From Flavobacteriales bacterium UBA6165 (GTDB lineage: Bacteria > Bacteroidota > Bacteroidia > Flavobacteriales_D > Crocinitomicaceae), in NCBI GenBank assembly GCA_002422285.1, contig DIUF01000032.1:1-13973 (forward strand): a stretch of 13,973 nt of DNA. Reading direction: 5' to 3'. A model generated the notes under the pieces. It saw only the letters and a program-made list of their open reading frames with translations, did not search any database and was not told the DNA's origin. The position numbers and the translations under genes are program-made. Each line of letters opens with the position of its first letter. The stretch's first letter is position 1. Shown in pieces: positions 13,860 through 13,973 of this stretch.

Positions 13860-13973
13860 TCAATACCCCCCAAACCATCTTCTCAGCACCCATTCCGCAG
13901 CTAAGAAAAGGAAAATCAGGAAGAACAGCCACTTCAAATCGATGAGGTTGGCGTAGTTGGTTTCCTCGAATTG
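13860..13973 (-). CDS. C-terminal end of a membrane protein (partial, runs off the window)
   Basis: On the minus strand the last 114 bases encode 37 residues and a TGA stop at 13860-13862, with no start inside the window. The peptide has a short polar lead (QFEETNYANLIDLK), one strong transmembrane segment (WLFFLIFLFLAAEWVL) and a basic tail ending RRWFGGY. A single C-terminal helix with an arginine-rich tail and a terminal GGY is reminiscent of large Bacteroidota membrane proteins of the BatA/von Willebrand type, but the family cannot be fixed from this fragment. It converges on the GH3 gene, with only the repeat at 13752-13859 between them. Its composition is coding-like, unlike the adjoining repeat. 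Confidence 0.7.
   Translation of the reverse strand, partial: QFEETNYANLIDLKWLFFLIFLFLAAEWVLRRWFGGY

Noticed and set aside
13809..13861. Possible CRISPR-like array
   Set aside because: There are only two to three degenerate 21-bp units with no unique spacers between them, so this is a simple tandem repeat.
13762..13956. 64-codon plus-strand open frame after the GH3 gene
   Set aside because: It runs through the 21-bp repeats and antisense to the membrane-protein tail, so its T-A-N-R-Q repeats come from the DNA repeat.

Overview
The window looks like a chromosomal segment from a Bacteroidota (flavobacteria-like) genome. The signs are a large secreted protein ending in a type IX secretion (T9SS) sorting domain, promoter elements of the Bacteroidota -33/-7 type (TTTG ... 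TAnnTTTG), start codons preceded by A-rich rather than strong Shine-Dalgarno sequence, and an HPt domain with the H-x-I-K-P form of the phospho-histidine motif.

Layout. (1) Positions 37-927, plus strand: a tight three-gene operon of two single-domain rhodaneses and a thioredoxin, closed by a stem-loop at 946-983. (2) Positions 1007-1264, minus strand: a small lysine-rich hypothetical gene facing that operon. (3) Positions 1265-1638: a gene-free stretch with two overlapping inverted repeats, one a perfect 17-bp dyad built like an NtrC-family enhancer site. (4) Positions 1639-5376, minus strand: a 1245-residue secreted multidomain Ig/PKD-like protein with a C-terminal T9SS domain. (5) Positions 5377-6240: an 864-bp AT-rich divergent intergenic region with candidate promoters on both sides. 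(6) Positions 6241-12341, plus strand: a three-gene signalling cassette of an NtrC-type sigma-54 response regulator, a FIST-domain sensor protein, and a soluble hybrid histidine kinase with PAS, GAF, receiver and HPt domains. (7) Positions 12655-13758, plus strand: a secreted GH3 (NagZ-type) glycosidase. (8) Positions 13752-13859: an imperfect inverted and tandem repeat between convergent genes. (9) Positions 13860-13973, minus strand: the last 37 codons of a membrane protein that runs off the window.

How the genes work together. The most interesting unit is 6241-12341. A FIST protein encoded directly beside a cytosolic hybrid kinase is the arrangement of the NosP/NahK nitric-oxide-sensing pair of proteobacteria. 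Here it is joined to its own sigma-54 activator and to a complete internal relay (His713, Asp1001, His1140) that could pass phosphate to Asp54 of the regulator. The ligand and target genes cannot be read from the sequence. The divergent T9SS gene, and the dyad at 1407-1423, are possible but unproven targets. The first operon is probably a sulfur/thiol redox unit. The GH3 enzyme and the partial membrane protein look like ordinary chromosomal genes, and by eye they are less AT-rich than the signalling cassette.
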